A stretch of DNA of 64,000 bases from a virus, in the IMG/VR virus record IMGVR_UViG_3300050128_000053, positions 24,866 through 88,865 of that record, one strand, 5' to 3'. A program made the translations under genes and the position numbers. Position 1 is the stretch's first letter. Each line of letters begins with the position of its first letter. Under the pieces are notes generated by a model. It worked only from the letters and a program-made list of their open reading frames with translations, did not search any database and was not told where the DNA came from. Shown here piece by piece: positions 33,362 to 41,413 of this stretch.

Positions 33362-33865
33362 ATGGCCACTCCAGTCCGTAAAAAAGTGACCCTCAAGGCT
33401 CCCACGCGGTTCAAGACTCCAGCGCAGTTGATGGATGAACTGACATCGATTCAGAACGCTTGTGACGAACTCGAACACATCAACAGCGAGCTGCGCAAGC
33501 AAATCGACGATCGTAATGCTCTAGTCGATACACAAAGGACCGAACTCCAGATGTATCTGAGTCGGGTCAACACTTTCAACGAGATCTTGCGCAAGGTCGA
33601 ACGGGCGGCTAATGGGGCAGCAATAATCACTCTCCCCGTCAACCCAACAAGCGGCAGTTGGGTCACCAACTTAACAAGCGCTACCGCGTACGCCGGATTA
33701 GCTTCACCGCCCCAATCTCGTTCTGAGCGCCAGGAGAACGAGATCCGCCGTCTTCACGAGTTCAACACTCAACTTGAACGTCAATTGGAGGCGGTTCGTG
33801 TTGTTGCGCAAATGGCCCAAGAGCACAAAGCATCATGCCTGACGAGAAAGAACTGGACGGAGTAG
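33362..33865 (+). CDS. Coiled-coil protein (167 aa)
   Basis: Starts MATPVRKKVTLKAP after a perfect AGGAGG. Residues about 25-80 and 120-160 form coiled coils (LEHINSELRKQIDDR, RLHEFNTQLERQLEA) separated by a Ser/Thr-rich linker. It may oligomerise. No family recognised. It is the first gene of a short plus-strand set. Confidence 0.65.
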   Translation: MATPVRKKVTLKAPTRFKTPAQLMDELTSIQNACDELEHINSELRKQIDDRNALVDTQRTELQMYLSRVNTFNEILRKVERAANGAAIITLPVNPTSGSWVTNLTSATAYAGLASPPQSRSERQENEIRRLHEFNTQLERQLEAVRVVAQMAQEHKASCLTRKNWTE

Positions 33866-33906
33866 GAGTGGAGGTCACAAATGCCGGATGATTTGGACGG
33901 TTTGCG

Positions 33907-34053
33907 ATGAGTTGGGACGCCGCGCTGTACGACGACCGAGGCCACGTCGAGGGTGCCTGGAACTACACCCACAACACAAGCTGCATGTTCTACGACGTGC
34001 TCAACGTGGATTTCGTCTTGAAAGGAAGTGTGCGAGTAAATGGGTCCAAGTAA
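33907..34053 (+). CDS. Small conserved-looking protein (48 aa), probably truncated
   Basis: Starts MSWDAALYDDRGHVEG and continues WNYTHNTSCM. This D-D-R-G-H...WNYTHN start resembles a longer conserved actinophage protein of roughly 90-100 residues, so this version appears C-terminally shortened or frame-broken after FYDVLNVDFVL. Function unknown. Confidence 0.45.
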   Translation: MSWDAALYDDRGHVEGAWNYTHNTSCMFYDVLNVDFVLKGSVRVNGSK

Positions 34054-34066
34054 GAGCGAACTGTAA

Positions 34067-34315
34067 ATGGATCCAAATACCCACACCCACACCCGAGAGG
34101 GCGAGCCGGATTACACCCACGATCACGCTGACCCTGGCTGCACGCACACCTGGAAAACGTGCCCGGTCCATGGCAAGCTCGATGGGGAGATGCCGAAGTT
34201 CCGTGTCGCCATGACGTGCATCTACGGCGGGGCTGAGTTGAAGGGTGGTGGCACCTGGGACCAGGACACGTCCAACGAGGTTGTCGAGAAGATCACCACA
34301 AGTTGGGGTAGGTAA
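34067..34315 (+). CDS. His/Cys-rich small protein (82 aa)
   Basis: Starts MDPNTHTHTREGEP. His residues are abundant, with DPGCTHTWKTCPVH in the middle, consistent with metal binding. It is followed without a gap by the next gene. No family recognised. Confidence 0.5.
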   Translation: MDPNTHTHTREGEPDYTHDHADPGCTHTWKTCPVHGKLDGEMPKFRVAMTCIYGGAELKGGGTWDQDTSNEVVEKITTSWGR

Positions 34316-34552
34316 ATGTCCACATGGAGTGCCCACATGGAGTGCCCGTTCCGTCCCGAGTGCGACTGGGGCAGCGTGTCTTGGACCGACAATGCGGGCC
34401 GGGAGTTGGCAGCAGAGCAATGGCGTGTTCACAAGGCCATGCACACACGGTTCGGTCCCGTGTTCGTGAGGGAGCGGTGCGTAGTTGGAGCCCTTCAGGG
34501 CTACAGCGTACACGCCGGATTAGCTGAGGTACCGCATCAAGCAACGAGCTGA
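34316..34552 (+). CDS. Zinc-finger-like protein (78 aa)
   Basis: Starts MSTWSAHMECPF. CPFRPEC...EQWRVHKAMH is a C2H2-like arrangement. It directly follows the His-rich gene and runs convergently into the duplicated zinc ribbon on the other strand, overlapping it by 16 bases. Confidence 0.5.
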   Translation: MSTWSAHMECPFRPECDWGSVSWTDNAGRELAAEQWRVHKAMHTRFGPVFVRERCVVGALQGYSVHAGLAEVPHQATS

Positions 34553-34752
34553 GCGTAGTTCGGATCAACTGCTCGCAAGATCTCGTCGAGGTCATCACCC
34601 ACGATCCCATCGCAGTGCTGACGCAGCCGCCGCTCGTAAAGACTGGCGTCATAGACCCCGTTACAACCGTGACAAAGTCCGGTGTCCTCTCCCAAGTGCA
34701 TCAAAGGAGTGGGGATAGAGCACCTGCATTCGTAGCTGGGGTGAAGTTTCAT
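34537..34752 (-). CDS. Small zinc-ribbon protein, paralogue B (71 aa)
   Basis: Starts MKLHPSYECRCSI. It has the same length and the same GDDLDEILR(A/S)VDP(N/Y)YA(Q/R)LVA end as the gene at 32586-32801, with CRC and GLCHGCNG as ligands. The pair is a recent duplication. Function unknown. Confidence 0.65.
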   Translation of the reverse strand: MKLHPSYECRCSIPTPLMHLGEDTGLCHGCNGVYDASLYERRLRQHCDGIVGDDLDEILRAVDPNYAQLVA

Positions 34753-34793
34753 GAAGAGGGACTATAGCTGCTGCTCACCCTCTTCTCGATTCA

Positions 34794-35006
34794 TTACGAA
34801 ACAGGATTGCCGGCGGCGTCACGGCCCCACGCACCATTGGCGTAACCCCAACCACCGAAGATCATGTCGGCGAGGAAAGCCAAGAACGCTGCGGAAATCC
34901 ACAAGTTCCACGGCGAGCCCAGGCACAGAGCATTGTCGGCGGCACTGGCGATGACGGCAAATACGGTCAGAACAACCGCTGCCACGAGAAAGATGCGCAA
35001 TCTCAT
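34794..35006 (-). CDS. Two-pass membrane protein (70 aa)
   Basis: The ATG at 35006 follows AAAGGAGCTTCAA. Segments at about 4-22 (RIFLVAAVVLTVFAVIA) and 34-52 (LWISAAFLAFLADMIFGGW) are hydrophobic, with a short hydrophilic tail GAWGRDAAGNPVS. Small two-pass phage membrane proteins are often holins. Distance from the endolysin leaves that open. Confidence 0.65.
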   Translation of the reverse strand: MRLRIFLVAAVVLTVFAVIASAADNALCLGSPWNLWISAAFLAFLADMIFGGWGYANGAWGRDAAGNPVS

Positions 35007-35032
35007 TTGAAGCTCCTTTGTCTCAAGAGCCT

Positions 35033-35188
35033 TTACCCTACTTCAAAGGTGCGCTTGATTTGGGGTGAGCGGCCAGTGCGCTGAACGGGCTTGCGCTCGA
35101 CCACCTTTTCAGGTGCTTTCTTCTTGGTCGGAAAGCCCATTGTCAGAGTTTCCTTGCGGGGAGCCTTCTTTGGTTTCTTTGCAGCCAC
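35033..35188 (-). CDS. Small Lys-rich basic protein (51 aa)
   Basis: The GTG at 35188 follows GAGGAGTTGAGG. The sequence MAAKKPKKAPRKETLT to RSPQIKRTFEVG is strongly basic and disordered, like a DNA- or RNA-binding tail. It ends just upstream of the membrane protein gene. Confidence 0.55.
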   Translation of the reverse strand: MAAKKPKKAPRKETLTMGFPTKKKAPEKVVERKPVQRTGRSPQIKRTFEVG

Positions 35189-35190
35189 CC

Positions 35191-35499
35191 TCAACTCCTC
35201 ACGTATTCGCCAAGATGGATCATCTCAGCAAGGAAAATGCCTTCAATCTCGTTTCCCCACGCATCCCATCCGTCACGCTTGCGCCTTGCGAACATCTCCA
35301 ACCTGTGCGCGTCAGGATACATGGAGTCTATGCGATCTTGAACCTCGTCGGGCTTGCGACTGTGGTCCTGTTTCGGAGCGTAGACTTCTTCACCAATCAC
35401 GTCTTCACCCACAAACACCGTTTGACGGATTGACTCGTCAGCCAGTGGCAACGGACGCCCGGTTTCTTCCGTGGACCCCACCAGCACGAATTCGGTTCG
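35191..35499 (-). pseudogene. Truncated MT-A70-family adenine methyltransferase
   Basis: The frame RTEFVLVGSTEE to LAEMIHLGEYVRS contains DHSRKPDEVQDRID and LEMFARRKRDGWDAWGNE, the C-terminal signature of MT-A70 DNA methylases. A stop codon lies directly before RTEF, and the catalytic DPPW and SAM parts are missing, since the next gene begins only 75 bases away. A GTG at 35487 could start a 98-residue product, but it would not be an active methylase. Confidence 0.6.
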
Positions 35500-35576
35500 T
35501 CATGCGCCGTTCCGGGCCAAGAGCAGCGCATGGGCAGCATAAACCGGGAAAAGTATGGCCGATTGCAGGGATATTT

Positions 35577-36962
35577 TCAAGCATGATCGATTACTTCGGC
35601 CTCTCCCCAACCTTCTTCGTCGTCGTAGAACTCCTCTTCGTCTTCTTCGTCGTCACGTTCACCTCTCGTCATGCCTACGCCCACAGTAGCGCCAGGAGTA
35701 AGACCCATTGCGTCTAATGCCTGGCTGATAGCGCCTTGTGGTGGGCCCTCGGGATCGATGCGCTCGAGTTCCTTGACGTCCTTGAGCATTTTGAACCAGC
35801 GGTCATACTCTTGACCCACACGTGGCTGAATGTCACCGCCGTCGATTTGCTCAGCGAACGTGCTAAATGCGGCTCGGCCGAACTGCCACTCAAGAAGGGT
35901 CTGCCCCGCCGCCTCCCAATCAGCGCGTCCTTTGATCTCGACTGGGATCGAGTAAGCGCAGAGCTGGCCGGGAGTGTGTTTCGGGCATGATCCTGAAAGA
36001 TTGCAACTGTCGCATTGGCGCACTGACGTGGGTTTTGAGCCCACGCGCTCTTTATCAAGCTGGGCTTTCATCCCGATGATGGGCAAGATCTCATGACGTT
36101 CGTCATCATCCCTTGTCGGTACGAGTTCGGCCATTGGATCAGGTGTTTCTGTTGAAATAACCACCGAATCGGATTGTGGCATTTCAGTAGAGACAACTGC
36201 TATACGGTCACGAAGGCGCTCGGTCATCCTTTCAGCGGCCACGTACATCGATTTGATGGCCAGTTCAGTGAGCGCATCGCGGTCATTTGCAGCGCAACGG
36301 TCAGGGTCGACCCCGAGCGCCTCGATGTTGGCCCGATTGACTTGAACCGCCCGAATAAGACGATCAGCTGAATAGTGCTTCAGTTTGCCGGCGGCATAGA
36401 CCCACAGCTCTCCGTAACGCCTCGGAGAGAGCCATGCCATGGTCGTGGTGGCCACGAACTTGCCCGTGCGCAGGGTCTGCAGATCGAGCACATTGGATCC
36501 GTAGAGCGTAGCTGGGATGCGTCTCATGGCATTGGCCGGCAACGACTTGGCCAGATTGGCGTTCACTCCCAGGCGCTCATATTCAGCAGCCAGTTGTTGC
36601 AGTTCTTCATCTTCAGTGGGGAAGACCACCACATTAGGTAGGATGGTCAGGTGATTTCTCACCTCTCGGCGGATTTTGCTCGGGCATGCCGGCGCATCGA
36701 GATCGAAGATCAGGCATTGATCGGCATTGCGCTCAGCGAAATCGAGATAGCTCTTGGAGAAATCAGCAAAATCGAAGGAGTCCTTCTTCGAGACTCCGGG
36801 CATGATGATGACCGACACCCCACGCGGCACGATCTTGAAGATGTCGTCGATACTGTGGCGGCGGGCCCATTCGTAAAATGAGATAGCGACGTGCGTGATG
36901 CCTTGGGCAAGGAGTGCCTCAAGGTAGATCGGTTGTTCAGCCGAAGAGAAATACAGGTCCAT
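35577..36962 (-). CDS. Hypothetical protein with Cys cluster (461 aa)
   Basis: Starts MDLYFSSAEQPIYLEALLAQG. The N-terminal 190 residues look like an alpha/beta barrel-type domain (THVAISFYEW, VSVIIMPGVSK, QCLIFDLDAP). A Cys-rich segment, RQCDSCNLSGSCPKHTPGQLC, follows near residue 320, then a helical part with LLEWQFGRAAFSTFAEQIDGG and an acidic tail. The C-terminal region is compatible with a packaging-related or terminase-associated role, but that is speculative. No enzyme motif is complete. Confidence 0.6.
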   Translation of the reverse strand: MDLYFSSAEQPIYLEALLAQGITHVAISFYEWARRHSIDDIFKIVPRGVSVIIMPGVSKKDSFDFADFSKSYLDFAERNADQCLIFDLDAPACPSKIRREVRNHLTILPNVVVFPTEDEELQQLAAEYERLGVNANLAKSLPANAMRRIPATLYGSNVLDLQTLRTGKFVATTTMAWLSPRRYGELWVYAAGKLKHYSADRLIRAVQVNRANIEALGVDPDRCAANDRDALTELAIKSMYVAAERMTERLRDRIAVVSTEMPQSDSVVISTETPDPMAELVPTRDDDERHEILPIIGMKAQLDKERVGSKPTSVRQCDSCNLSGSCPKHTPGQLCAYSIPVEIKGRADWEAAGQTLLEWQFGRAAFSTFAEQIDGGDIQPRVGQEYDRWFKMLKDVKELERIDPEGPPQGAISQALDAMGLTPGATVGVGMTRGERDDEEDEEEFYDDEEGWGEAEVIDHA

Positions 36963-36965
36963 GCT

Positions 36966-37259
36966 TTACCCGGGAGGATAGACCTTCGACGTCCTCACGC
37001 GCCCTGATTTGTGCACCGCTACTCGGACAGAGCGGCCGAACTTCATTGCCCCCGATGGGTGCTTCTCGCCTGTCACCTCGAAAGCCCAGACCTGATTAGG
37101 ACGACCCGCTACCCCCCGCGTGGTCACCCCTTCATGCCCAAATGCCTTTGCCCCCGCTAATGCGCCGGCACGATGAGTAGCTTCAGATGCTGTAGGCGCA
37201 TACCAACTGTCTGGGTAAGGGCCGCTGAACTGTTCACTGAGATGTTCATCGGCGGCCAT
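36966..37259 (-). CDS. Small protein with N-terminal QF motif (97 aa)
   Basis: Starts MAADEHLSEQFSG, sharing the L-x-x-QF start with four other genes here. The remainder (WYAPTASEATHRAG, WAFEVTGEKHPSG, VRVAVHKSGRV) is a compact beta-rich domain that might be an ADP-ribosyltransferase-like or MuF-like fold, though I cannot name it. Confidence 0.55.
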   Translation of the reverse strand: MAADEHLSEQFSGPYPDSWYAPTASEATHRAGALAGAKAFGHEGVTTRGVAGRPNQVWAFEVTGEKHPSGAMKFGRSVRVAVHKSGRVRTSKVYPPG

Positions 37260-37267
37260 GGTTCTCC

Positions 37268-37507
37268 TCAGCCATAAGGCGTGCTGTGATCTCGGTCCAT
37301 TTCAGCGTCGGGTTCCGCCCGTGGGATCTGATTCTGCGCCCTGCTAATCGACCATTGCTGGTTCTGAAGGCGGTTGGCAATGGCACCGGGTCCTTCGATC
37401 GAGCTATCGGCCAACTGCCGGTGGATATCAGCCTCGGTACTCGACGGGCTCAGTTTGAAGATCGGCTGGGTAGGGGACTGTGAGTCATCCCTCTTGAAAC
37501 GATTCAT
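37268..37507 (-). CDS. Hypothetical protein (79 aa)
   Basis: Starts MNRFKRDDSQSPTQ. Hydrophilic, Gln/Ser-rich and probably disordered, ending DRDHSTPYG. It overlaps the next upstream frame by 23 bases. No function visible. Confidence 0.5.
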   Translation of the reverse strand: MNRFKRDDSQSPTQPIFKLSPSSTEADIHRQLADSSIEGPGAIANRLQNQQWSISRAQNQIPRAEPDAEMDRDHSTPYG

Positions 37508-37967
37508 TGATACCGGCCTCTCGTGCGCTCTTCACCGCATCCTGCAGCTCATCCCACGACTTGGTGGAATCGAGTGTCCCCACTGTACCTCTTCGACCAA
37601 AGAGGATGACCGCCTGACGGGTGGCCAGACACTGCTCGTAAATCGATTTGTAACCTGTAATGACCAAGTTGATTGGGCCTCTGGCCCGCTCACGAGAAAG
37701 AGCATTCCATTGGGAATCGTCGTACGTCTCGCATCGATCTTCGGGCGGCTCAATGACGACCTGGGCCTTGGGTAACCCATTCATTTTGCAGAAGTACGTG
37801 AGGTCTCGCTCTGAGTCAGTGGCAGCGAACACTACAAGCCGAGTGACATCGTGCATTAATGCGGTGACCAGCTCGAGGCCCTCTGTGATCGGGATGGCGT
37901 CAGCAATGATCTTCCGATTAGGGCGAAGGATGATGCCCTCGGCCCCGACGAAGAGGGGACCTGGCAC
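37485..37967 (-). CDS. Hypothetical alpha/beta protein (160 aa)
   Basis: Starts MPGPLFVGAEGII. RKIIADAIPITEGLELVTAL and TRLVVFAATDSERDLTYF suggest an alternating alpha/beta fold like HAD-type or nucleotide-binding domains, but the key acidic motif is not clear. VILFGRRGTVGTLD lies near the C-terminus. Neighbouring genes share its strand and nearly touch. Confidence 0.5.
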   Translation of the reverse strand: MPGPLFVGAEGIILRPNRKIIADAIPITEGLELVTALMHDVTRLVVFAATDSERDLTYFCKMNGLPKAQVVIEPPEDRCETYDDSQWNALSRERARGPINLVITGYKSIYEQCLATRQAVILFGRRGTVGTLDSTKSWDELQDAVKSAREAGINESFQEG

Positions 37968-38506
37968 TACCGGCCCGGGTGTCGACGCTGCTGACGATTC
38001 GGAAGTGTGGAGAGGTCGACAGCACCAGCGGGAGTGATCCCCCGACGAGCCATCTCCTGGGCCACATTTTGACTCTGCATAGCTTGAGCCATTGCAGCGG
38101 CGGCGGCCTGTTGAGCGGCCACGGTGCGATTCGCAATCTCAAAAGCAGTGACGTCTTTTTGGATGGTGGCCGCAGCTATGAAGAAATCGTTGTGATTGGC
38201 TTCTCGGCCCACAATCAATGGCCGGTTGATCAGCGTGGAATCGGCAGTCCAATGTCCTGTGTGATCGGGGTACACGACAAACGCTGTCTCAAGCGTCAGG
38301 GGCGGCATGTCCTCAGGTGCAGAGACCGCAGGTTGTCCTTTCTCTTCTTCCTCCACCTCATCACTGGGAACAACTTCTGCCTCGTCGAACTCCTGGGCTG
38401 AAAATCCTCCATGGAACTCGGTATCGTCGATAGCACCTTCGTCAACTACATCGGTCTGGGCGCTAGGCAAGCCAGACAGGTCGGCAGCGCCGCTTTCATT
38501 GGACAT
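37967..38506 (-). CDS. Hypothetical acidic protein (179 aa)
   Basis: Start MSNESGAADLSG follows GGAGGATCCCG. The N-terminal half is acidic and disordered (EVVPSDEVEEEEKG). Residues about 70-130 are folded (ETAFVVYPDHTGHW, LIVGREANHNDFFIAAATI). The end is an Ala/Gln-rich helix. It is divergent from the plus-strand gene that follows. Confidence 0.6.
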   Translation of the reverse strand: MSNESGAADLSGLPSAQTDVVDEGAIDDTEFHGGFSAQEFDEAEVVPSDEVEEEEKGQPAVSAPEDMPPLTLETAFVVYPDHTGHWTADSTLINRPLIVGREANHNDFFIAAATIQKDVTAFEIANRTVAAQQAAAAAMAQAMQSQNVAQEMARRGITPAGAVDLSTLPNRQQRRHPGR

Positions 38507-38605
38507 CGGGATCCTCCAAAGGGTGATGAGTATGAAAGCCCATACCCTAGCCATTTGGGAGTACGGTGTCGACCCATGGGTGTAAGAGAGGTAAGCGGAA
38601 CAGCA

Positions 38606-39139
38606 ATGACATCAGGGGACAGAGTTGAAGCTCTTTTCTGCTCATTTTGTAAGACCCTTGAGGAGATCCCCGATTCTGATTACGACGGGCCCCGTGGTGA
38701 GAATCCCATAGTGGCCGAGCTATTGATGCGTCACAACCAACGAGACCCTCAAGGGCACGGGTGGGGCGACGGAGTCGCACCGTTCGCACTCTTCGATTTC
38801 GATCCGGACGAGTGGGCGAATCAGCGCGAGCGCTGCATCAAGATCGTCAACGAGCGACTGAAGAAGTCAGGGAACAACGCCTGGGTGGCCGAGGCCATGA
38901 ACACGTTCGGCGACGATGCTCTCAAGTGCTACCGCCAACACGGTCGCCCAACGGGTGGGTGCACTGATTACTGGTCAGACTCAAAGCGCATCGGCCGGCC
39001 CACCAGTGAAGGCAAGACAGTTCTCAAGCAGGCGCCCAAGCTTGGTGCAAAGGACCCCCACCTCTGCCAGTGGTGTCCAGTTCACACCTACGTCACAACG
39101 GAGCGCAGAGCGAAAGCGGGAATGTACAAAGAGCGCTAG
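38606..39139 (+). CDS. Conserved hypothetical Cys-rich protein (177 aa)
   Basis: Starts MTSGDRVEALFCSFC. The Cys pair FCSFC, the central HGWGDGVAPFALFDFDPDEW, then NTFGDDALKCYRQHGRP and LCQWCPVH look like a complete small protein, similar to one conserved in actinophages. Four Cys pairs suggest zinc binding. It overlaps the minus-strand gene after it by four bases (convergent). Confidence 0.65.
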   Translation: MTSGDRVEALFCSFCKTLEEIPDSDYDGPRGENPIVAELLMRHNQRDPQGHGWGDGVAPFALFDFDPDEWANQRERCIKIVNERLKKSGNNAWVAEAMNTFGDDALKCYRQHGRPTGGCTDYWSDSKRIGRPTSEGKTVLKQAPKLGAKDPHLCQWCPVHTYVTTERRAKAGMYKER

Positions 39140-39477
39140 AGCGGCTCGCATTCTTCAGCGATTGGATCGTCAGCGGTGCCGTGAGGTTCCCCATCGTGAT
39201 CCGGCGTCCTTGTGCATCGGAACGCCTCTTTGCCAACGAAGAACAACTCGCCACAAATAATCTTCTCTCCGGTTTGATTCTCATGCCAGACAACCGGCCC
39301 CGACACGTCTTTGCTCCCGCCACCACCGATGCGGAGCGTCCCGTGCGAGTGTGATTCCGTACCGTCATGGTCTTCGATTACCTGACCGCCAATGGTGAAG
39401 CCGGCGGCAAAGTGTCGATGCTTACGGCCGTCTGCGTGGCGGTGCAAGACGCCTCGCTCGTCGTCAAAAGTGGTCAT
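39136..39477 (-). CDS. His-rich small protein (113 aa)
   Basis: Start MTTFDDERGVLHRH follows AAGGAGGCAAATCG. Many His residues (GRKHRHFAAG, HDGTESHSHG) and late Cys (IICGELFF, FRCTRTPDHDG) suggest metal binding. It overlaps the upstream gene by four bases (ATGA). Function unknown. Confidence 0.55.
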   Translation of the reverse strand: MTTFDDERGVLHRHADGRKHRHFAAGFTIGGQVIEDHDGTESHSHGTLRIGGGGSKDVSGPVVWHENQTGEKIICGELFFVGKEAFRCTRTPDHDGEPHGTADDPIAEECEPL

Positions 39478-40316
39478 CGATTTGCCTCCTTGTTGGCTGC
39501 CTTCGTCCATTTGGCGATCAGTGGGGCGACATCGATGTCCCGACGGGCTAGGGCGGCAGAGAGAACCTGAATGCCGTTCGTGCGCTCTTCCTCTTCGCCG
39601 TAGTAGATGTTGCGCTCGACGAAGCTCTTCAGCTCTTGCTTAGCGCTGTAGATGGTCGTGATCGTCCACCGTCCGAGACGCACGGGCTCGACGAGATTCT
39701 TGGCTGCCTTCAGGGCGTCCTTCTCAGCCTTCTCAGCGGCGCGTGCCTCTTTCTCGGCAGTGCTGAAGCGAGCAATGGCCGACGTCCCGTCACCAAATCC
39801 CTTGAAGGTCGGGGCCGAAGGAAAACACACCGTGCAGGCCAGCTCGCCGTACTCGGCCACGAGGGCCTCTTCGCTGGCGTCGGCCAGCTCGACGATCCAA
39901 CCGTAAACGGTGGTGGAGTAGCAGGTCGAGCAGTTGCGCTCACGGTGCACGTGGCCATTTGAGTTGCGCACGATGAAGTAACGATTCCACGGGCGCCGGG
40001 TGTACTCAGCCTCGTAGGGGATCGCCTCTTCGGTCAGCATCTCCAGGCAAATGGTGCCCTCGACGACCTCCTCGACGCCCGCAACGAACTGGTTGCCGGC
40101 GTAACCGGAGACCTGAGCGATTTCACTGCATCGGTCGATGGCTTCGGTGAGCGTGCCGTTCCACAGCTTGGTGCGACGGTCCTGCTTTTGGCCGGCGATC
40201 CGACGCACTGCACTCTTCGCCCAGGCCAGCTTTCGATTGGCCTTGGCCTGCTCCTCCCAGTTGGCAGCAAGGAAGGTGTCGATCTCGACTGGAGTGGCGC
40301 TGGTCAGTTCGGGCAT
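39474..40316 (-). CDS. Conserved hypothetical zinc-binding protein (280 aa)
   Basis: Starts MPELTSATPVEIDTFL. The middle contains YFIVRNSNGHVHRERNCSTC and later ELACTVCFPSAP, a His/Cys set that is repeated in related actinophage proteins of this size. The C-terminal third is helical and Lys/Ala-rich. It is read from the minus promoter at about 40.35 kb. Confidence 0.7.
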   Translation of the reverse strand: MPELTSATPVEIDTFLAANWEEQAKANRKLAWAKSAVRRIAGQKQDRRTKLWNGTLTEAIDRCSEIAQVSGYAGNQFVAGVEEVVEGTICLEMLTEEAIPYEAEYTRRPWNRYFIVRNSNGHVHRERNCSTCYSTTVYGWIVELADASEEALVAEYGELACTVCFPSAPTFKGFGDGTSAIARFSTAEKEARAAEKAEKDALKAAKNLVEPVRLGRWTITTIYSAKQELKSFVERNIYYGEEEERTNGIQVLSAALARRDIDVAPLIAKWTKAANKEANR

Positions 40317-40322
40317 GTAGAT

Positions 40323-40351
40323 AGAGTAATCGATTTCCTCATTACTGTCAA
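40323..40351 (-). promoter_or_regulatory. Minus-strand promoter
   Basis: TTGACA (40346-40351) and TACTCT (40323-40328) with a 17-base spacer point left into the 280-residue gene starting at 40316. It mirrors the plus-strand promoter on the other side of the same gap. Confidence 0.6.
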
Positions 40352-40369
40352 GAAAAAGGAAAAAATGGA

Positions 40370-40410
40370 GTAATCTGAAAAGATTACCTCTGATCAGGGA
40401 TTATATAATC
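40370..40410. promoter_or_regulatory. Candidate operators between divergent promoters
   Basis: An inverted repeat GTAATC-TGAAAA-GATTAC spans 40370-40387, and a perfect 12-base palindrome GATTATATAATC spans 40399-40410. Both lie between the two promoters, where one repressor could control both sides. Confidence 0.45.
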
Positions 40411-40419
40411 AGGTTTTCC

Positions 40420-40448
40420 TTGACAGAAAAAAGTTTTTCCATTACTCT
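40420..40448 (+). promoter_or_regulatory. Plus-strand promoter
   Basis: TTGACA (40420-40425) and TACTCT (40443-40448) with a 17-base spacer lead into the zinc-ribbon gene at 40478. The hexamers and spacing are identical to the divergent minus promoter, suggesting a shared control. Confidence 0.6.
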
Positions 40449-40477
40449 TTACCCATGCCCAACTTTGGGGTGGTGTA

Positions 40478-40636
40478 ATGACGAAGACGTGTTACGCACC
40501 GTGTCGGGCATGCGCCGCCACCAAAGTGACCCGCACCGTCGCACCTCGGGGCAAGAAGAAGGAACGGGTCATCATCAACTGTGCCAGCTGTGGGCAACAG
40601 CGGGCCGATTACACCAGGAAGAGGAACAATGACTAA
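40478..40636 (+). CDS. Zinc ribbon protein (52 aa)
   Basis: MTKTCYAPCRACAATK to CASCGQQRADYTRKRNND, with C-x2-C pairs at each end separated by a basic loop. It is the first gene of a plus-strand operon. It overlaps the next gene by eight bases. Confidence 0.65.
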   Translation: MTKTCYAPCRACAATKVTRTVAPRGKKKERVIINCASCGQQRADYTRKRNND

Positions 40637-40904
40637 TTTGCGAGGCGATTACATCGACACGCCTAACGTGGTGGGCTACGACTGGATCTCGGAATACGAG
40701 ACCGACGACAAGGTCTATCACCACCAGCTTGTGTGGCCACGGCCGCAGGAGGACCCGGGTTGGGTGGAGTACGCCACCAGCGTCGATGGCCGGCCATGGG
40801 TGACCACACGTATCGTCAACCCCGAGCGCCTCGGGTTTGACAACACCAGAGAGGGGTTCGTTCGACTTGTCGAGCAGTTCCTCGCCGACGCAACTTCAGA
40901 GTGA
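40629..40904 (+). CDS. Hypothetical protein (91 aa)
   Basis: Start MTNLRGDYIDTPN follows AGGAAGAGGAACA. A folded-looking protein rich in Trp, Tyr and Asp (DWISEYETDDK, HHQLVWPRPQED) with a C-terminal helix. No family recognised. Confidence 0.6.
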   Translation: MTNLRGDYIDTPNVVGYDWISEYETDDKVYHHQLVWPRPQEDPGWVEYATSVDGRPWVTTRIVNPERLGFDNTREGFVRLVEQFLADATSE

Positions 40905-40970
40905 GGAGGAGTAACCGTCAAGAGTGGCCTAATCGATTCTGCAACCGTCTATTACTGAAGGGAGTGTCAA

Positions 40971-41384
40971 ATGTCCGCTTGGTTCGTTACTGAAAAACAC
41001 ATCAACGTCATCGTCACCGCAGCGATTGCGCTCGACGTCATTGACGAAGGTCTCGCTCAAGAGACCGGCCGAGAACTGTGGGGCGAGAACGCCAAGAGCC
41101 TGATCTTCAGGTACGGGACGGACTCTAAACTCGCCGACGCCGTGGGCGATTACCAGTTCAAGCCCGAGCCAACTGAGGATCTCATCTTCATCTACAAACA
41201 GGTCCGCTGCTTCAACTACCAGGCTTGTGAAGACCCGGGCTACGAGACAAGCCCATCGTCCGCACTGGTTGAGAAACTATGTGCTCGAATCCTCGAAGTG
41301 ACCGGCCTCACCCACGCCCCCTCATTACTCCACACCGACATCAGCCTCCGTCAAGATTACAACAGTGCCCCTTGGGGCGTCTAA
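40971..41384 (+). CDS. Conserved hypothetical protein (137 aa)
   Basis: Starts MSAWFVTEKHINVIVTAA after GAAGGGAGTGTCAA. The RELWGENAKSLIFRYG and YKQVRCFNYQACE segments resemble a widespread small actinophage protein of unknown role. Part of the plus-strand operon. Confidence 0.65.
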   Translation: MSAWFVTEKHINVIVTAAIALDVIDEGLAQETGRELWGENAKSLIFRYGTDSKLADAVGDYQFKPEPTEDLIFIYKQVRCFNYQACEDPGYETSPSSALVEKLCARILEVTGLTHAPSLLHTDISLRQDYNSAPWGV

Positions 41385-41413
41385 TCCATCCAACTGAAAA
41401 GGGAGGCTTTACA

